The notes: a model not told the origin generated them from the sequence alone. A stretch of 40,762 bases of DNA from Bacteroidota bacterium (GCA_018266615.1 JAFEAB010000035.1:1-40762), one strand, 5' to 3'; shown: positions 19,028 to 28,503, counted from the first letter of the stretch. A program made the numbers and translations.

Positions 19028-19060
19028 TTTGGCAAATCCGCATCAATTCTATTATATTTG
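19028..19060 (+). promoter_or_regulatory. Bacteroidota promoter TTTG-N21-TATATTTG before giant adhesin gene
   Basis: TTTG at 19028-19031 and an exact TATATTTG at 19053-19060 form a -33/-7 pair with a 21-base spacer, close to the Bacteroidota consensus. The ATG at 19086 would have a leader of about 20 bases. Confidence 0.6.
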
Positions 19061-19085
19061 AAAAAATTATCAATCGATTACCTTA

Positions 19086-22000
19086 ATGAAAAAACTTGGA
19101 CTAATTGTCCTTCTTGGAATTTTTGTACAGGTTTCCCAAGGACAAACTTTAAATCCTACAAATGCAACCAGTTTTTGTAATTCGGGGTCTATTTCGGTAA
19201 CCGGCTATTCAGGTTCTCCCACTTTTACCTGGTATTTAAATGGCGCTGTTACCCCGGGAAATGCCGCTTCATTAATTGTTACTTCCAGTGGAAATTATAG
19301 TGTTTCCTTGAATGGAGGAACCCCAATTGATACGGTAACAATTACCATCAATCCCCAACCCGCAGTAAGCATCAGCGTTACAAATAACAATTCCTGTTCC
19401 GGTTCGAATGTGCAATTCATTGCAAATATTACATCCGGAACGGCCCCGTTTACTTTTAGCTGGGATTTTGGAGATGCTACCAGTTCTTCTTCGTCAAACC
19501 CGACGCATGCTTATACCGCTTTAGGATGTGGAAGCCAGAATTTCAATGTGTCGTTGACCATTACCGATTCCAAGGGTTGTTCTGCTTCTGCCAATACCAC
19601 TGTTACCGTTAAACAAATTCCGGATATAGCATTGGAAGATCCCAATATTTTCAGTCCATTCAGAAACTGCGATAACTCTCCTACCACTTCAAACCCGAAT
19701 TATACCCTTACAGTAAACAATATTTCAGTAAATAATAGCTGTGTAAGTTCTTATACGCTGAATTGGGGCGATGGTTCGCCTATTCTTACGGGCTTATCCA
19801 TGGCCAGTTTTCCATTAACGCATACTTATACCCAGGTTGGCGCTTTTCCCCTTACGCTCACCGGGGTTTCCGCTACCAACCCGGGTTGTGTGGCTACCAA
19901 AACCTATACGGTGGCAAACCAGAGCAATCCTGCCGGAGGGCTTGGCACGTTGGGAAATACAACCGGGCTTTGTGCTCCCGCCACCGTTCCGTTCATCATT
20001 AACAACTGGCAAAGTAATTCTGCAGGGACAACGTACGTTTTGGATTTTGGTGATGGAACTTCTGTTACCTTAAACCATCCCCTGAATGGCACCAATACAG
20101 ATGAAACCATCAACCATACCTATACCACATCTTCCTGCCCACAGTCTGCTTATACCGCCACACTAACGGTTAGGAATGCCTGCGATAATACGCCTTATAC
20201 CGCAGGTAATATCCAGATAAGAATAAAACCCACTGCTCAATTTGATATGCCGTTAACCGGTTGTGTGGGGCAGTCTATTTGTTTCGCCAATACAAGCATA
20301 TTGGGAGGATATGGTCCTTCCTGTTCTACTGTTACAGCCTATAGCTGGAACTTTGGCGACCCGGCAAGTGGTGCGGCTAATACTTCTACTTCTACCAGCC
20401 CCTGCCACACTTATACTACTCCCGGAACCTACACTATTTCCCTGGAAGCAAGCAATCCCTGCGGGCCATCCACTGTTACCAAACAAATTTGCATTGCCGC
20501 AGTACCTGTACCATCCTTCACTTTAAATAACAACCAGGGATGTTTCCCCTTATTGGTAACAGCCACTGATAATACGCCCACCGCAAATAGTTGTAATGTC
20601 CTTACCAGGAGTTGGTCGGTAGCCTATACTCCCGGGTTTTGCGGATCCGCCTCGGATTGGACATTTGCAGGGGGAACCAATAATACTTCCGTCAGCCCCC
20701 AATTTAATTTTCAGGGAGCAGGCGTTTATACCATCACCCTGGCTGTAACAAATCCATGTGGCACTTTTACAACAAGCCAAACGGTCACGGTAAAAGGGAA
20801 GCCAACGGTAACGCTTAGTGGCATCACCAACGGGTGCGCTCCTGTGTCCATTTCTCCAACAGCCACTGTAACGAATTGCGGCAGCAATACCTTGACGTAT
20901 ACCTGGGCATTTCCGGGAGGCACCCCTTCCAGTTCTGGTTTAGCCAATCCGGGAACAATCAGTTTTCCAACCAACGGAACATTTCCCATCAGCCTGGGTG
21001 TCGCCAATGAATGCGGTACAACTACTGCAAATCAGAATCTCATTGTACAAACGCCACCAGTTGCCACCGCCGGAACCAACCAAACCATTTGTGGCACCAC
21101 GGCCACTATGGCGGCGAATACTCCTTCGCCTGGTACGGGGCAATGGGCGCAGGTAAGCGGACCTCCTGGTGCTAATATTTCCAACCCTTTATCTCCCGGA
21201 ACCATTATTACGAACCTCGCACCCGGAACTTATGTGTTTTCGTGGACGGTAACCAATAGTGGTTGTTCCAATACTTCGAATGTAACGGTTACTGTTTCTC
21301 CCGGACCAAGTGCCGCCAATGCCGGCACGGACATTGCGTTATGTAATGTTTCATCTATAACCCTTGCTGGTAATAACCCATCCATTGGCACCGGGCAATG
21401 GGCACAGGTGAGCGGCACCCCAGCTTCTATTTCCAATCCGGGCCAATATAATACAACTGTAACAGGGCTAACACCCGGTGTGTATATATTCAGTTGGACG
21501 ATCAACAACAGCGTTTGTCCGGCAACGTCAGATAATGTACAGGTGACTATTAGCGCCACTCCAACAACAGCCAACGCAGGGCCGAACCAAACACTTTGCG
21601 GAACCAGTACCAGCATGGCAGCAAATACGCCCGTGGTAGGTACCGGGTCGTGGACACAACTCTCCGGAGCCCCGGCCAACATCAATACTCCCGGATCACC
21701 AACTACCACCATCAGTGGCCTATTGCCCGGTAATTATAGTTTTCAATGGACCATCAGCAATGGGGCATGTACCAGCAGTTCCCCAGTAACCATATCTATT
21801 TCTTCAGGGCCTTCCGCTTCCCTTGCGGGGCCAGATCAATCCTTATGCCAGGCAACCTCTACTACCCTTGCGGCCAATAACCCCGGTACAGGAACCGGGG
21901 CATGGACACAGGTTTCGGGGCCTGCTGGTGCCATCTTTACAGATAATACACAAAACAATACCGCAGTCACCAATTTACAACCGGGGGTTTATATATTCAG

Positions 22001-25000
22001 GTGGACCATCAGTTATTTAAATTGCACGCCCAATACAGATGAAATTCAGGTTACCATTTACGACAATCCTACGGTTGCCAATGCAGGTAATGATCAAACC
22101 ATTTGTTCATCGGTGGTTACCTTAACAGGTAATAATGCTACTATCGGTACAGGAGCATGGACGCAGGTTTCGGGACCTCCGGGAGCCAGCATCAATAATC
22201 CAGTTTTGGCAAATACCACCGTTAGTTCACTCATTACCGGGACTTATGTTTTCCGGTGGACCATCAGTAATGGGATATGCGCCGCAAGTCAGGATGACGT
22301 AAGTATAACGGTAACGGCCACCCCAACAATTGCCAATGCAGGTCCGGATCAATCGTTATGTAATGTAAATGCGATTACCCTTGCCGGAAATACAGCCAGC
22401 ACAGGTACCGGCACCTGGAGCCTTATTTCCGGCCCCCCAGGCGCGAGTATCAGCAGCCCCAACCAGGCCAACAGCCAGGTTACCGGTTTAACCTTTGGAA
22501 CCTATATATTAAAATGGGAAATAGCCAATGGCGTCTGCCCCTCCACGCAGGACAATGTGCAGATAAATATTTACGAGCCCGCTACAGTGGCTGATGCAGG
22601 CCCCAACCAAATTATTTGCGGAACAACTGCCAGCATGGCCGCCAATACTGCGATAATTGGTACAGGCTTTTGGACACAAACCTCCGGGGTTCCTGCAACT
22701 ATTACCACGCCTTCATCGCCGAATACCAGCATCACCGGATTAACAGTAGGAAATTATACTTTCCAATGGACCATTACAAATGGCGCCTGCTCCAGCAATT
22801 CATCAGTTAACATTACTATTTCATCCGGACCTACTACTTCCAATGCCGGTCCGGATCAGGAACTTTGTCTGGCCACTTCTACCACCCTTTCTGCCAATAC
22901 TCCTTCGGTGGGCACAGGTGTTTGGAGCCAGGTATCGGGTAATACGGTTACCATGGCAGACCCCAACCAGGCATCCACCGGAATAAGCGGGTTAACCCCG
23001 GGAGTTTATGTATTTCAGTGGACGATTTCATTCAGCAATTGTACCCCTTCCACCGATCAGGTAACGGTAACCATTTATGATAATCCAACCGTTGCCGATG
23101 CCGGGCCAGATCAAAATATTTGTATCCCCTCTGCTTCGGTGTTAGGAAATATCCCCACTATTGGCAGCGGAATATGGAGCCAGGTAAGTGGGCCTAATAA
23201 TGCCTTTATAGTTGCGCCAGCCAATAACTCAACTGCTATAACGGGAATGAGTACTGGCACTTATGTTCTTGAATGGACAATTAGCAATGGGGTTTGCCCT
23301 CCAAGCAGTGATCAACTATCCATTGTATATTCAGTCCTTTCCAATAATACGATAAGCGGCGCCATTCAAACCTGCATCAACACAGCACCCGGAACCATTA
23401 CGGGGTCCACTCCCGCAGGAAGTGTGGGCCCCTATCAATACCAATGGCAGGTTAGTACAGATAATGGAAACACATGGATTGATTTAACAGGGGAAAACAA
23501 TATCGATTATACCCCTCCTTCACTTGCAGTGGCTACCTGTTATCGCAGGATGGTTACCACCTCCCTATGTTCCGGTACGCAGGCAAATCCTTCCAATGTA
23601 GTTTGTATAGAGATAAAGCCGGACGCCCATGCGGAATTTACCGCCTCTCAATTATTACTTTGTGCCCCGGTAAACCTTGATACCATTATAACCGTTACAC
23701 ACCTACCCCTTCAAAATGCACAGTATAACTGGTACCAAAATGGCACCCTTATTCCCGCCACAACCAATGGTTTACCGCCATCCTTCATAATAACCAATCC
23801 GGGGCAAACTGTTACCATTAAATTGGTAACCATCAGTCCTTATGGATGCCTGCCCGACAGCATGGAACTTACCTTCAACACCCGACCGGCAGTGGTGGCT
23901 AATTTCATTAAAGACACTACGGCAGGCTGTGGTCCACTTTCAGTAAATTTCACCAACACATCCAGTATTTTAAATGGATCCATTGAATACTATTGGGATT
24001 TCGGTAACGGACAAACGCTTTCTAATATTGAACAACCCGGGGCTCCGGTAATATTTAATCCAAGTCCCGAATTCAGAGATACCACTTATTTCATTCTTTT
24101 AAAAGCATATAACGGCTGCGATACAGTTATGAAAATGGATAGCATTAAAGTATATGCACAGCCAAAGGCCCGTTTTTTTGCACAGGGAATTGGCTGCTCC
24201 CCCTTTAGGGACACAGTAATAAACAGCTCCTTTGGACAGGATGCCTTCACCACCTATTATTGGGATTTTGGAGATGGAACCAGGGATACGACTTACACAC
24301 TCAGTTCAATACCGCATCAATATATTACCGGCATTACCGATACCTTCCGGATTACGCTTATCATGGTGAACCGCTGTGCCAGTGATACGGCCACGATGGA
24401 TGTGATAGTATCGCCAAGTTACATCCAGGAGCATATTGCCATCAATGGGAGCCAAATATATGGTTGTGCACCGCATACCGTTGATTTTCAAAATAGCTCC
24501 ACCGGGGCAACCGTTATTTATGTCGATTTTGGCGATGGTTCGCCTATAGAGGCGGTGCCCAATACCCAAAGTGTAATTTCTCACACCTATTTAACCGGAG
24601 GAAATTTCACGGCACATTTCACCCTCGAAAATTATTGTGCCGATACTTCGGCGGATAAACAGATTACGGTTTATGATCCACCCCAGGCATCCTTTACTTT
24701 GACCCCTAACCTGATCTGCACCGGCCAATCGGTAACCACCAATAATAATTCGATGAATGGAAATTCTTATGAATGGTATTGGGGAGATAACACTTCTACG
24801 GCAGGGTTAAATGCTACGCATTTCTATAACCTTGCCGGTGTATATACAGTGAAACTGGTTGCCCGAAAGGTTAATAGTTTTGGTACAGTTTGTACGGATA
24901 CGGCCACTGCCCTGGTTACCGTTGTGGATATTGTACCGGCAGAAATTATAGTAGACCCAACAACCCCTGCCTGTGCTCCATATAATATGCAGGTAAGTGC

Positions 25001-26066
25001 CCAGAATGCGGCGCTTACATCTTCGGTAAACTGGGTATTTTACGACAGCCAGCAGGCACCGGGAGTCTTTTATGTTAGCGGTCCAACCGCCTCACATATA
25101 TTTACTACTCCGGGTATTGATAGTGTAAAACTGATTACCACGAACCTCGCAGGATGTAAGGACAGTAGTATTTATTCCTTTACTGTAAACAGTACGCCAC
25201 AGGCGGTATTTGAGCCTTTCGAAATTAAAACCTGCAATACCGATACGATTGCTCAATTTTCTGTTGATGTAAATTATCCGGGGCCGGGATCGCTACAATA
25301 TGAATGGTATGTAAATGATGTGCTTATGGGCAACAGTAATCCGTTCAGCTACCATTTCCAGGTTGCCTCCGGGGTTACCGCCATCCATGTCTTTAGCATT
25401 AAAGTATTGGTAAAGAACAATGCCGGATGCGGCGATACGGCACATTTGGGCAATTTTATTATTCAAACATTGGGGCCGAGAAATATTGTGGTTAGCCCGT
25501 CCATGGTGCAATACCAACCCAATTACAGCTTCACCTTTACCGATTCTGCATCCGCCTTACCCAATGCCACCTGGTTATGGAACCCAGGCGACAGAAACCA
25601 GCAAACCTTGCCAGGAAATACCATTACTTACAGTTATGGCGATACGGGTACATATCATGTTAACCTCCTGGTGCAGGATTATGAAACCGGATGCTTTGCC
25701 ACAGACACAATCAGCGTATATGTGTTACCGGTACCGGGGTATCTCTATGTACCCAATGCATTTTGTCCGGGTTGCCATAAGGCTGAACTCAGGCAATTCC
25801 TACCCTTGGGAAAAGGGTTGAAGGATTACCATCTGGTAATCTATAATATATGGGGGCAGAAGGTATTTGAAACCCGAAGCCTGGATGGAAACGGGGTACC
25901 CAATGAGGGTTGGAATGGGAATTGGAAAAATGGTCAAAATACCAAACAGGAAGCGTATAGCTGGTTTATTGAAGCCCACTACATAAACGGTACAGAATGG
26001 AAAGGAATGTTAAACCCGAAGAATGGGAAGTTAGAGAAAAAGGGATTCATCACCATAATCCGATAA
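19086..26066 (+). CDS. Giant repeat-rich PKD/Ig-like adhesin with variant T9SS C-terminal domain
   Basis: A 2326-residue secreted protein. After the signal peptide (MKKLGLIVLLGIFVQVSQGQ) come an Ig-like module and several PKD domains up to about residue 655 (SWDFGDATSSSSSNPTHAYT, YVLDFGDGTS, SWNFGDPASG). Nine tandem modules of about 84 residues occupy residues 659-1416, each with an AGxxQxxC start, GTGxWxQVSG and a GxYxFxWTIxNxxC end. A further Ig-like module and more PKD domains follow (YYWDFGNGQT, YYWDFGDGTRDT, YVDFGDGSP). The C-terminus (YLYVPNAFCPGCHKAELRQF to KKGFITIIR) is a gliding-motility-type sorting domain in which the usual FSPNGDGxND is replaced. A PorP/SprF gene follows 11 bases later, as in SprB/SprF adhesin pairs. 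A surface adhesin or motility adhesin is likely; the target is unknown. Confidence 0.9.
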   Translation: MKKLGLIVLLGIFVQVSQGQTLNPTNATSFCNSGSISVTGYSGSPTFTWYLNGAVTPGNAASLIVTSSGNYSVSLNGGTPIDTVTITINPQPAVSISVTNNNSCSGSNVQFIANITSGTAPFTFSWDFGDATSSSSSNPTHAYTALGCGSQNFNVSLTITDSKGCSASANTTVTVKQIPDIALEDPNIFSPFRNCDNSPTTSNPNYTLTVNNISVNNSCVSSYTLNWGDGSPILTGLSMASFPLTHTYTQVGAFPLTLTGVSATNPGCVATKTYTVANQSNPAGGLGTLGNTTGLCAPATVPFIINNWQSNSAGTTYVLDFGDGTSVTLNHPLNGTNTDETINHTYTTSSCPQSAYTATLTVRNACDNTPYTAGNIQIRIKPTAQFDMPLTGCVGQSICFANTSILGGYGPSCSTVTAYSWNFGDPASGAANTSTSTSPCHTYTTPGTYTISLEASNPCGPSTVTKQICIAAVPVPSFTLNNNQGCFPLLVTATDNTPTANSCNVLTRSWSVAYTPGFCGSASDWTFAGGTNNTSVSPQFNFQGAGVYTITLAVTNPCGTFTTSQTVTVKGKPTVTLSGITNGCAPVSISPTATVTNCGSNTLTYTWAFPGGTPSSSGLANPGTISFPTNGTFPISLGVANECGTTTANQNLIVQTPPVATAGTNQTICGTTATMAANTPSPGTGQWAQVSGPPGANISNPLSPGTIITNLAPGTYVFSWTVTNSGCSNTSNVTVTVSPGPSAANAGTDIALCNVSSITLAGNNPSIGTGQWAQVSGTPASISNPGQYNTTVTGLTPGVYIFSWTINNSVCPATSDNVQVTISATPTTANAGPNQTLCGTSTSMAANTPVVGTGSWTQLSGAPANINTPGSPTTTISGLLPGNYSFQWTISNGACTSSSPVTISISSGPSASLAGPDQSLCQATSTTLAANNPGTGTGAWTQVSGPAGAIFTDNTQNNTAVTNLQPGVYIFRWTISYLNCTPNTDEIQVTIYDNPTVANAGNDQTICSSVVTLTGNNATIGTGAWTQVSGPPGASINNPVLANTTVSSLITGTYVFRWTISNGICAASQDDVSITVTATPTIANAGPDQSLCNVNAITLAGNTASTGTGTWSLISGPPGASISSPNQANSQVTGLTFGTYILKWEIANGVCPSTQDNVQINIYEPATVADAGPNQIICGTTASMAANTAIIGTGFWTQTSGVPATITTPSSPNTSITGLTVGNYTFQWTITNGACSSNSSVNITISSGPTTSNAGPDQELCLATSTTLSANTPSVGTGVWSQVSGNTVTMADPNQASTGISGLTPGVYVFQWTISFSNCTPSTDQVTVTIYDNPTVADAGPDQNICIPSASVLGNIPTIGSGIWSQVSGPNNAFIVAPANNSTAITGMSTGTYVLEWTISNGVCPPSSDQLSIVYSVLSNNTISGAIQTCINTAPGTITGSTPAGSVGPYQYQWQVSTDNGNTWIDLTGENNIDYTPPSLAVATCYRRMVTTSLCSGTQANPSNVVCIEIKPDAHAEFTASQLLLCAPVNLDTIITVTHLPLQNAQYNWYQNGTLIPATTNGLPPSFIITNPGQTVTIKLVTISPYGCLPDSMELTFNTRPAVVANFIKDTTAGCGPLSVNFTNTSSILNGSIEYYWDFGNGQTLSNIEQPGAPVIFNPSPEFRDTTYFILLKAYNGCDTVMKMDSIKVYAQPKARFFAQGIGCSPFRDTVINSSFGQDAFTTYYWDFGDGTRDTTYTLSSIPHQYITGITDTFRITLIMVNRCASDTATMDVIVSPSYIQEHIAINGSQIYGCAPHTVDFQNSSTGATVIYVDFGDGSPIEAVPNTQSVISHTYLTGGNFTAHFTLENYCADTSADKQITVYDPPQASFTLTPNLICTGQSVTTNNNSMNGNSYEWYWGDNTSTAGLNATHFYNLAGVYTVKLVARKVNSFGTVCTDTATALVTVVDIVPAEIIVDPTTPACAPYNMQVSAQNAALTSSVNWVFYDSQQAPGVFYVSGPTASHIFTTPGIDSVKLITTNLAGCKDSSIYSFTVNSTPQAVFEPFEIKTCNTDTIAQFSVDVNYPGPGSLQYEWYVNDVLMGNSNPFSYHFQVASGVTAIHVFSIKVLVKNNAGCGDTAHLGNFIIQTLGPRNIVVSPSMVQYQPNYSFTFTDSASALPNATWLWNPGDRNQQTLPGNTITYSYGDTGTYHVNLLVQDYETGCFATDTISVYVLPVPGYLYVPNAFCPGCHKAELRQFLPLGKGLKDYHLVIYNIWGQKVFETRSLDGNGVPNEGWNGNWKNGQNTKQEAYSWFIEAHYINGTEWKGMLNPKNGKLEKKGFITIIR
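21060..23333 (+). repeat. Nine tandem Ig-like coding repeats, about 252 bases each
   Basis: Nine in-frame modules occupy residues 659-1416 of the giant protein. Module types recur with a period of four. Modules 2 and 6 share LCNVxxITLAGN. Modules 3 and 7 share CGTxxSMAANT and FQWTIxNGAC. Modules 4 and 8 share ATSTTL and VTIYDNPT. Modules 5 and 9 share TGTYV and WTISNG. The two four-module blocks lie at 21312-22328 and 22329-23333. Module 1 is most like types 3 and 7. Confidence 0.85.
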
Positions 26067-26077
26067 ACCGCCCCATT

Positions 26078-27154
26078 ATGAAACGAATGAATAAAATTTT
26101 CCTGATCCTTCTTTGCGTTCAAATAATTTTTGGAAATGCAAAGGCACAGGATCCGGTATTCTCCCAGCCTTATATGTCACCCATCTACCTCAATCCGGCT
26201 GCTACCGGTTCGGGCGATCATGATTTGCGCATAAGCGCTATCGTGAGGAGGCAATGGTGGGCTATCCCCAGCCAGTTCACCTATACTGCATTTTCAATTG
26301 ATAAATATATTCCTGGCTTACAAAGCGGTATAGGCCTGCTCGCCACCACGTCCAGTGAGGGATACCTAAAAAAGACAGGGATTCATGTCTCTTATGCCTA
26401 TACCTTTTGTCCCGGTGCCGATCCGGTAGCTTCAAATTCTGAAATGCCCCGCTGGTTCTTAACGGGTGCCTTGCAAGCGGGTGCTGTACAGCGTAGAATT
26501 GATTACAGTGATTTGCTTTTTGCGGATCAACTGGATGCAAATGGAATAATATATGGATCGGAAACCGGAGCCGACCTTCCGGTAAATAACAAACACTGGT
26601 ACCTGGATATTTCTCCCGCCTTGTTCTTTAGTTACCGGATGAAGGGTAACTCCAGGTTATTGATTGGCGCCACCGCCAAACACGTAAATCATCCGGATGA
26701 ATCCCTTATAGCCACCAATAGTAAAGATAAAAGTGTAGTGCCAGTGCTTTGGTCGGGCAATATTTTATATACCAACAGCAATAACGAAAACTGGACTTAC
26801 AGCCTGGCTGCCAATTTTAGTAAACAGCAGCAAAACCAAATGTTCCAATTGGGATTAGAGGTTACACAAAACAAACTGGATATTGGAATGGGTGCATGGT
26901 ACAGGGGCAGTACCACTTTTCAAAATCCGGATGCCTTTACCCTCACACTTTCCTTCAATTTATCGGGTAAGGATAACGAAACCAGTAAAGTCAGGGTAGG
27001 TATTGCCCACGATGCCCCGGTAGGACATAAAAAATATACAAATAATAATGGGAGCTCTGAGTTTGCCTTTGTTTGGGATCAACACACCTATACTACGAAT
27101 GCAGACGATCCATGCAAGCCTGCCATCAGCACCCGAGAGTGCCCAAGGGATTAG
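26078..27154 (+). CDS. PorP/SprF family type IX secretion system membrane protein
   Basis: A 358-residue outer-membrane protein with a signal peptide ending AKAQ and the family N-terminus DPVFSQPYMSPIYLNPAATGSG. The family hallmark QW(WA)...FTYTAFSIDKYI is also present, and beta-strand-rich sequence continues to the end. PorP/SprF proteins work with T9SS cargo that carries type B C-terminal domains. SprF is needed for surface delivery or anchoring of SprB, and such genes commonly sit directly after their adhesin. Here the ATG lies 11 bases after the adhesin stop at 26066, so the two form an operon. The open frame extends upstream into the adhesin gene to 25997, but ATG 26078 begins the signal peptide. 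The C-terminus (TRECPRD) is not the usual aromatic residue. Confidence 0.92.
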   Translation: MKRMNKIFLILLCVQIIFGNAKAQDPVFSQPYMSPIYLNPAATGSGDHDLRISAIVRRQWWAIPSQFTYTAFSIDKYIPGLQSGIGLLATTSSEGYLKKTGIHVSYAYTFCPGADPVASNSEMPRWFLTGALQAGAVQRRIDYSDLLFADQLDANGIIYGSETGADLPVNNKHWYLDISPALFFSYRMKGNSRLLIGATAKHVNHPDESLIATNSKDKSVVPVLWSGNILYTNSNNENWTYSLAANFSKQQQNQMFQLGLEVTQNKLDIGMGAWYRGSTTFQNPDAFTLTLSFNLSGKDNETSKVRVGIAHDAPVGHKKYTNNNGSSEFAFVWDQHTYTTNADDPCKPAISTRECPRD

Positions 27155-27211
27155 TCAGCATATTTTAAATGATGATTTGCATGAATTATCTTTCTCCATT
27201 CTGAGGAATAA

Positions 27212-27976
27212 TCAGATTTTAGTATTGCCCTGTTGATTGGTTTTTGGAAAAGGAGATGTATTTTTTTCTGGCGGCATGGCAGGCCTGATTTCAATTTTAC
27301 TTGGCAGAGCGCGGGGATTCATTTTCAACAAATCCACCACAAGTTCTCCAATATCCTCGGGTTGAATTTTCCAGGCATCGGTGGAATTGGGAATATGGTT
27401 ATTAAAATGACTGGTTACCGAGCCCGGCATAATGGTTGTTACTTTTACTCCATATTTTCTCAGATCGAGCATAATAGCCTGGGTAAATCCTACAAGGCCG
27501 TATTTGCTTGCATTATAGGCCGCTCCGTTTTCAAAAAAATTAGTGCCGGCCAGGCTGGCAATGGTGATGATATAACCTCGTGACCTCTTAATTTCCTCCA
27601 CTCCTGCGCGAACGGTATGGAATACCCCGGTTAAATTGGTGTTGATGGTTTCGTTCCACAGATCTTCCGACATTTCATCAATAGCTGCAAAATATCCAAC
27701 GCCGGCATTGGCAATAAGTACATCCAATTTTCCAAACTTGTTGATTACCTTTTGAATCGCCTCCCTTTCAGCCTTTGCATTTCCCACGTCCGATTCAAGA
27801 GCCAGGACACGGGTTTCATCTGTCGAAAGCAATAATGCAGCCTCCCGTGCGGATGATAATTTTCTACCGGTGATGGCCACATTATACCCGGCGGCTAATA
27901 GTGATTGCGCAATTCCGAGCCCAATTCCCTTGGTACCACCGGTTATATACGCAGTTTTTCTGTTTTCTGCTTGCAT
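27212..27976 (-). CDS. SDR-family NAD(P)-dependent oxidoreductase
   Basis: A 254-residue classical short-chain dehydrogenase/reductase. The cofactor motif is ITGGTKGIGLG (TGxxxGIG, residues 12-19). NAG appears in LIANAGVGYFAAID, and the active-site YxxxK in AAYNASKYGLVGF, with the preceding Ser in TIASLAGTN. The fold is complete and the length typical. The ADP-ribose-binding segment after strand two reads GRKLSSAREAA, with Arg after Gly, which favours NADP(H). The substrate cannot be read from sequence; ketoreductases of the FabG-like type and sepiapterin-reductase-like enzymes look similar. Its coding strand runs toward the PorP gene (convergent), and its promoter region is shared with tRNA-Pro. 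Confidence 0.92.
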   Translation of the reverse strand: MQAENRKTAYITGGTKGIGLGIAQSLLAAGYNVAITGRKLSSAREAALLLSTDETRVLALESDVGNAKAEREAIQKVINKFGKLDVLIANAGVGYFAAIDEMSEDLWNETINTNLTGVFHTVRAGVEEIKRSRGYIITIASLAGTNFFENGAAYNASKYGLVGFTQAIMLDLRKYGVKVTTIMPGSVTSHFNNHIPNSTDAWKIQPEDIGELVVDLLKMNPRALPSKIEIRPAMPPEKNTSPFPKTNQQGNTKI

Positions 27977-28028
27977 AAATTAAATACAAAAGCGGTATGC
28001 TGTTTGTTCAAAGAAAAAACTAAGGGTA

Positions 28029-28036
28029 CAAAAATA
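28029..28036 (-). promoter_or_regulatory. Possible -7 element for the SDR gene
   Basis: On the minus strand the sequence reads TATTTTTG, an exact TAnnTTTG match about 52 bases upstream of the SDR ATG at 27976. No -33 partner is clear. It lies only 9 bases from the oppositely oriented tRNA -7 element, so the two promoters would be divergent and overlapping. Confidence 0.35.
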
Positions 28037-28045
28037 AACAGATTA

Positions 28046-28053
28046 TATCTTTG
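28046..28053 (+). promoter_or_regulatory. -7 element of the tRNA-Pro gene
   Basis: TATCTTTG exactly fits TAnnTTTG and ends eight bases before the first base of the mature tRNA, so transcription would start just upstream of the tRNA. No TTTG at the usual -33 distance is visible. Confidence 0.5.
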
Positions 28054-28061
28054 CCATACTG

Positions 28062-28135
28062 CGGGATGTAGCGCAGCCCGGTAGCGCGCTTCGTTCGGGA
28101 CGAAGAGGCCGCTGGTTCGAATCCAGTCATCCCGA
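28062..28135 (+). tRNA. tRNA-Pro (anticodon CGG)
   Basis: The 74-base cloverleaf folds cleanly. The acceptor CGGGATG pairs with CATCCCG, the D stem is GCGC/GCGC, and the anticodon stem CTTCG/CGAAG holds loop TTCGGGA, so the anticodon is CGG. The variable loop is five bases and the T arm is GCTGG-TTCGAAT-CCAGT. The discriminator is A and CCA is not encoded (ACAAAC follows). The anticodon reads CCG proline codons. A strong terminator follows 14 bases after the tRNA. Its 3' 16 bases recur twice downstream (see repeats). Confidence 0.95.
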
Positions 28136-28148
28136 CAAACTGTTTGAG

Positions 28149-28170
28149 CCCCGGCAATAGCCGGGGTTTT
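28149..28170 (+). terminator. Intrinsic terminator of tRNA-Pro
   Basis: CCCCGGC (28149-28155) and GCCGGGG (28160-28166) form a perfect seven-base-pair stem with loop AATA, followed by TTTT. Confidence 0.85.
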
Positions 28171-28319
28171 GCTGTTTTGCAGAGAAACAAACTACTGTTT
28201 GTTGAATCGAAAAAACAGGAAAACATACCTGAGCGATAGCGAGGAAGGCTTAAACAGTTTAGCCTCCACCCACTCCTGGATCAATGTAATTAATCCAGTC
28301 ATCCCGACAAACAAATTAA

Positions 28320-28342
28320 GCCCTGGGTACGCCGGGGCTTTT
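28320..28342 (+). terminator. Terminator-like hairpin in tRNA-tail unit 2
   Basis: GCCCTGG (28320-28326) pairs with CCGGGGC (28332-28338) with one G-U wobble, and is followed by TTTTG. It sits at the same place in the unit as the tRNA terminator. Confidence 0.55.
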
Positions 28343-28481
28343 GTTTTGAAGCGATGAAAACTTGTTTTCAATTGCTGAAAAATAAAAGAGCCGGAATGCC
28401 GGAACGGCATGGCTTAATTTGTTTGCCTTACCCCCATTAGGATCGGCGAAGCCAATCCAGTCATCCCGACAAACAAACTAA

Positions 28482-28503
28482 GCCCTGGGTAATCCGGGCT
28501 TTT
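28482..28503 (+). terminator. Terminator-like hairpin in tRNA-tail unit 3
   Basis: GCCC(T)GG pairs with CCGGGC across loop GTAAT if the T is bulged, and TTTTGTTTT follows. It is weaker than the hairpins in units 1 and 2. Confidence 0.45.
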
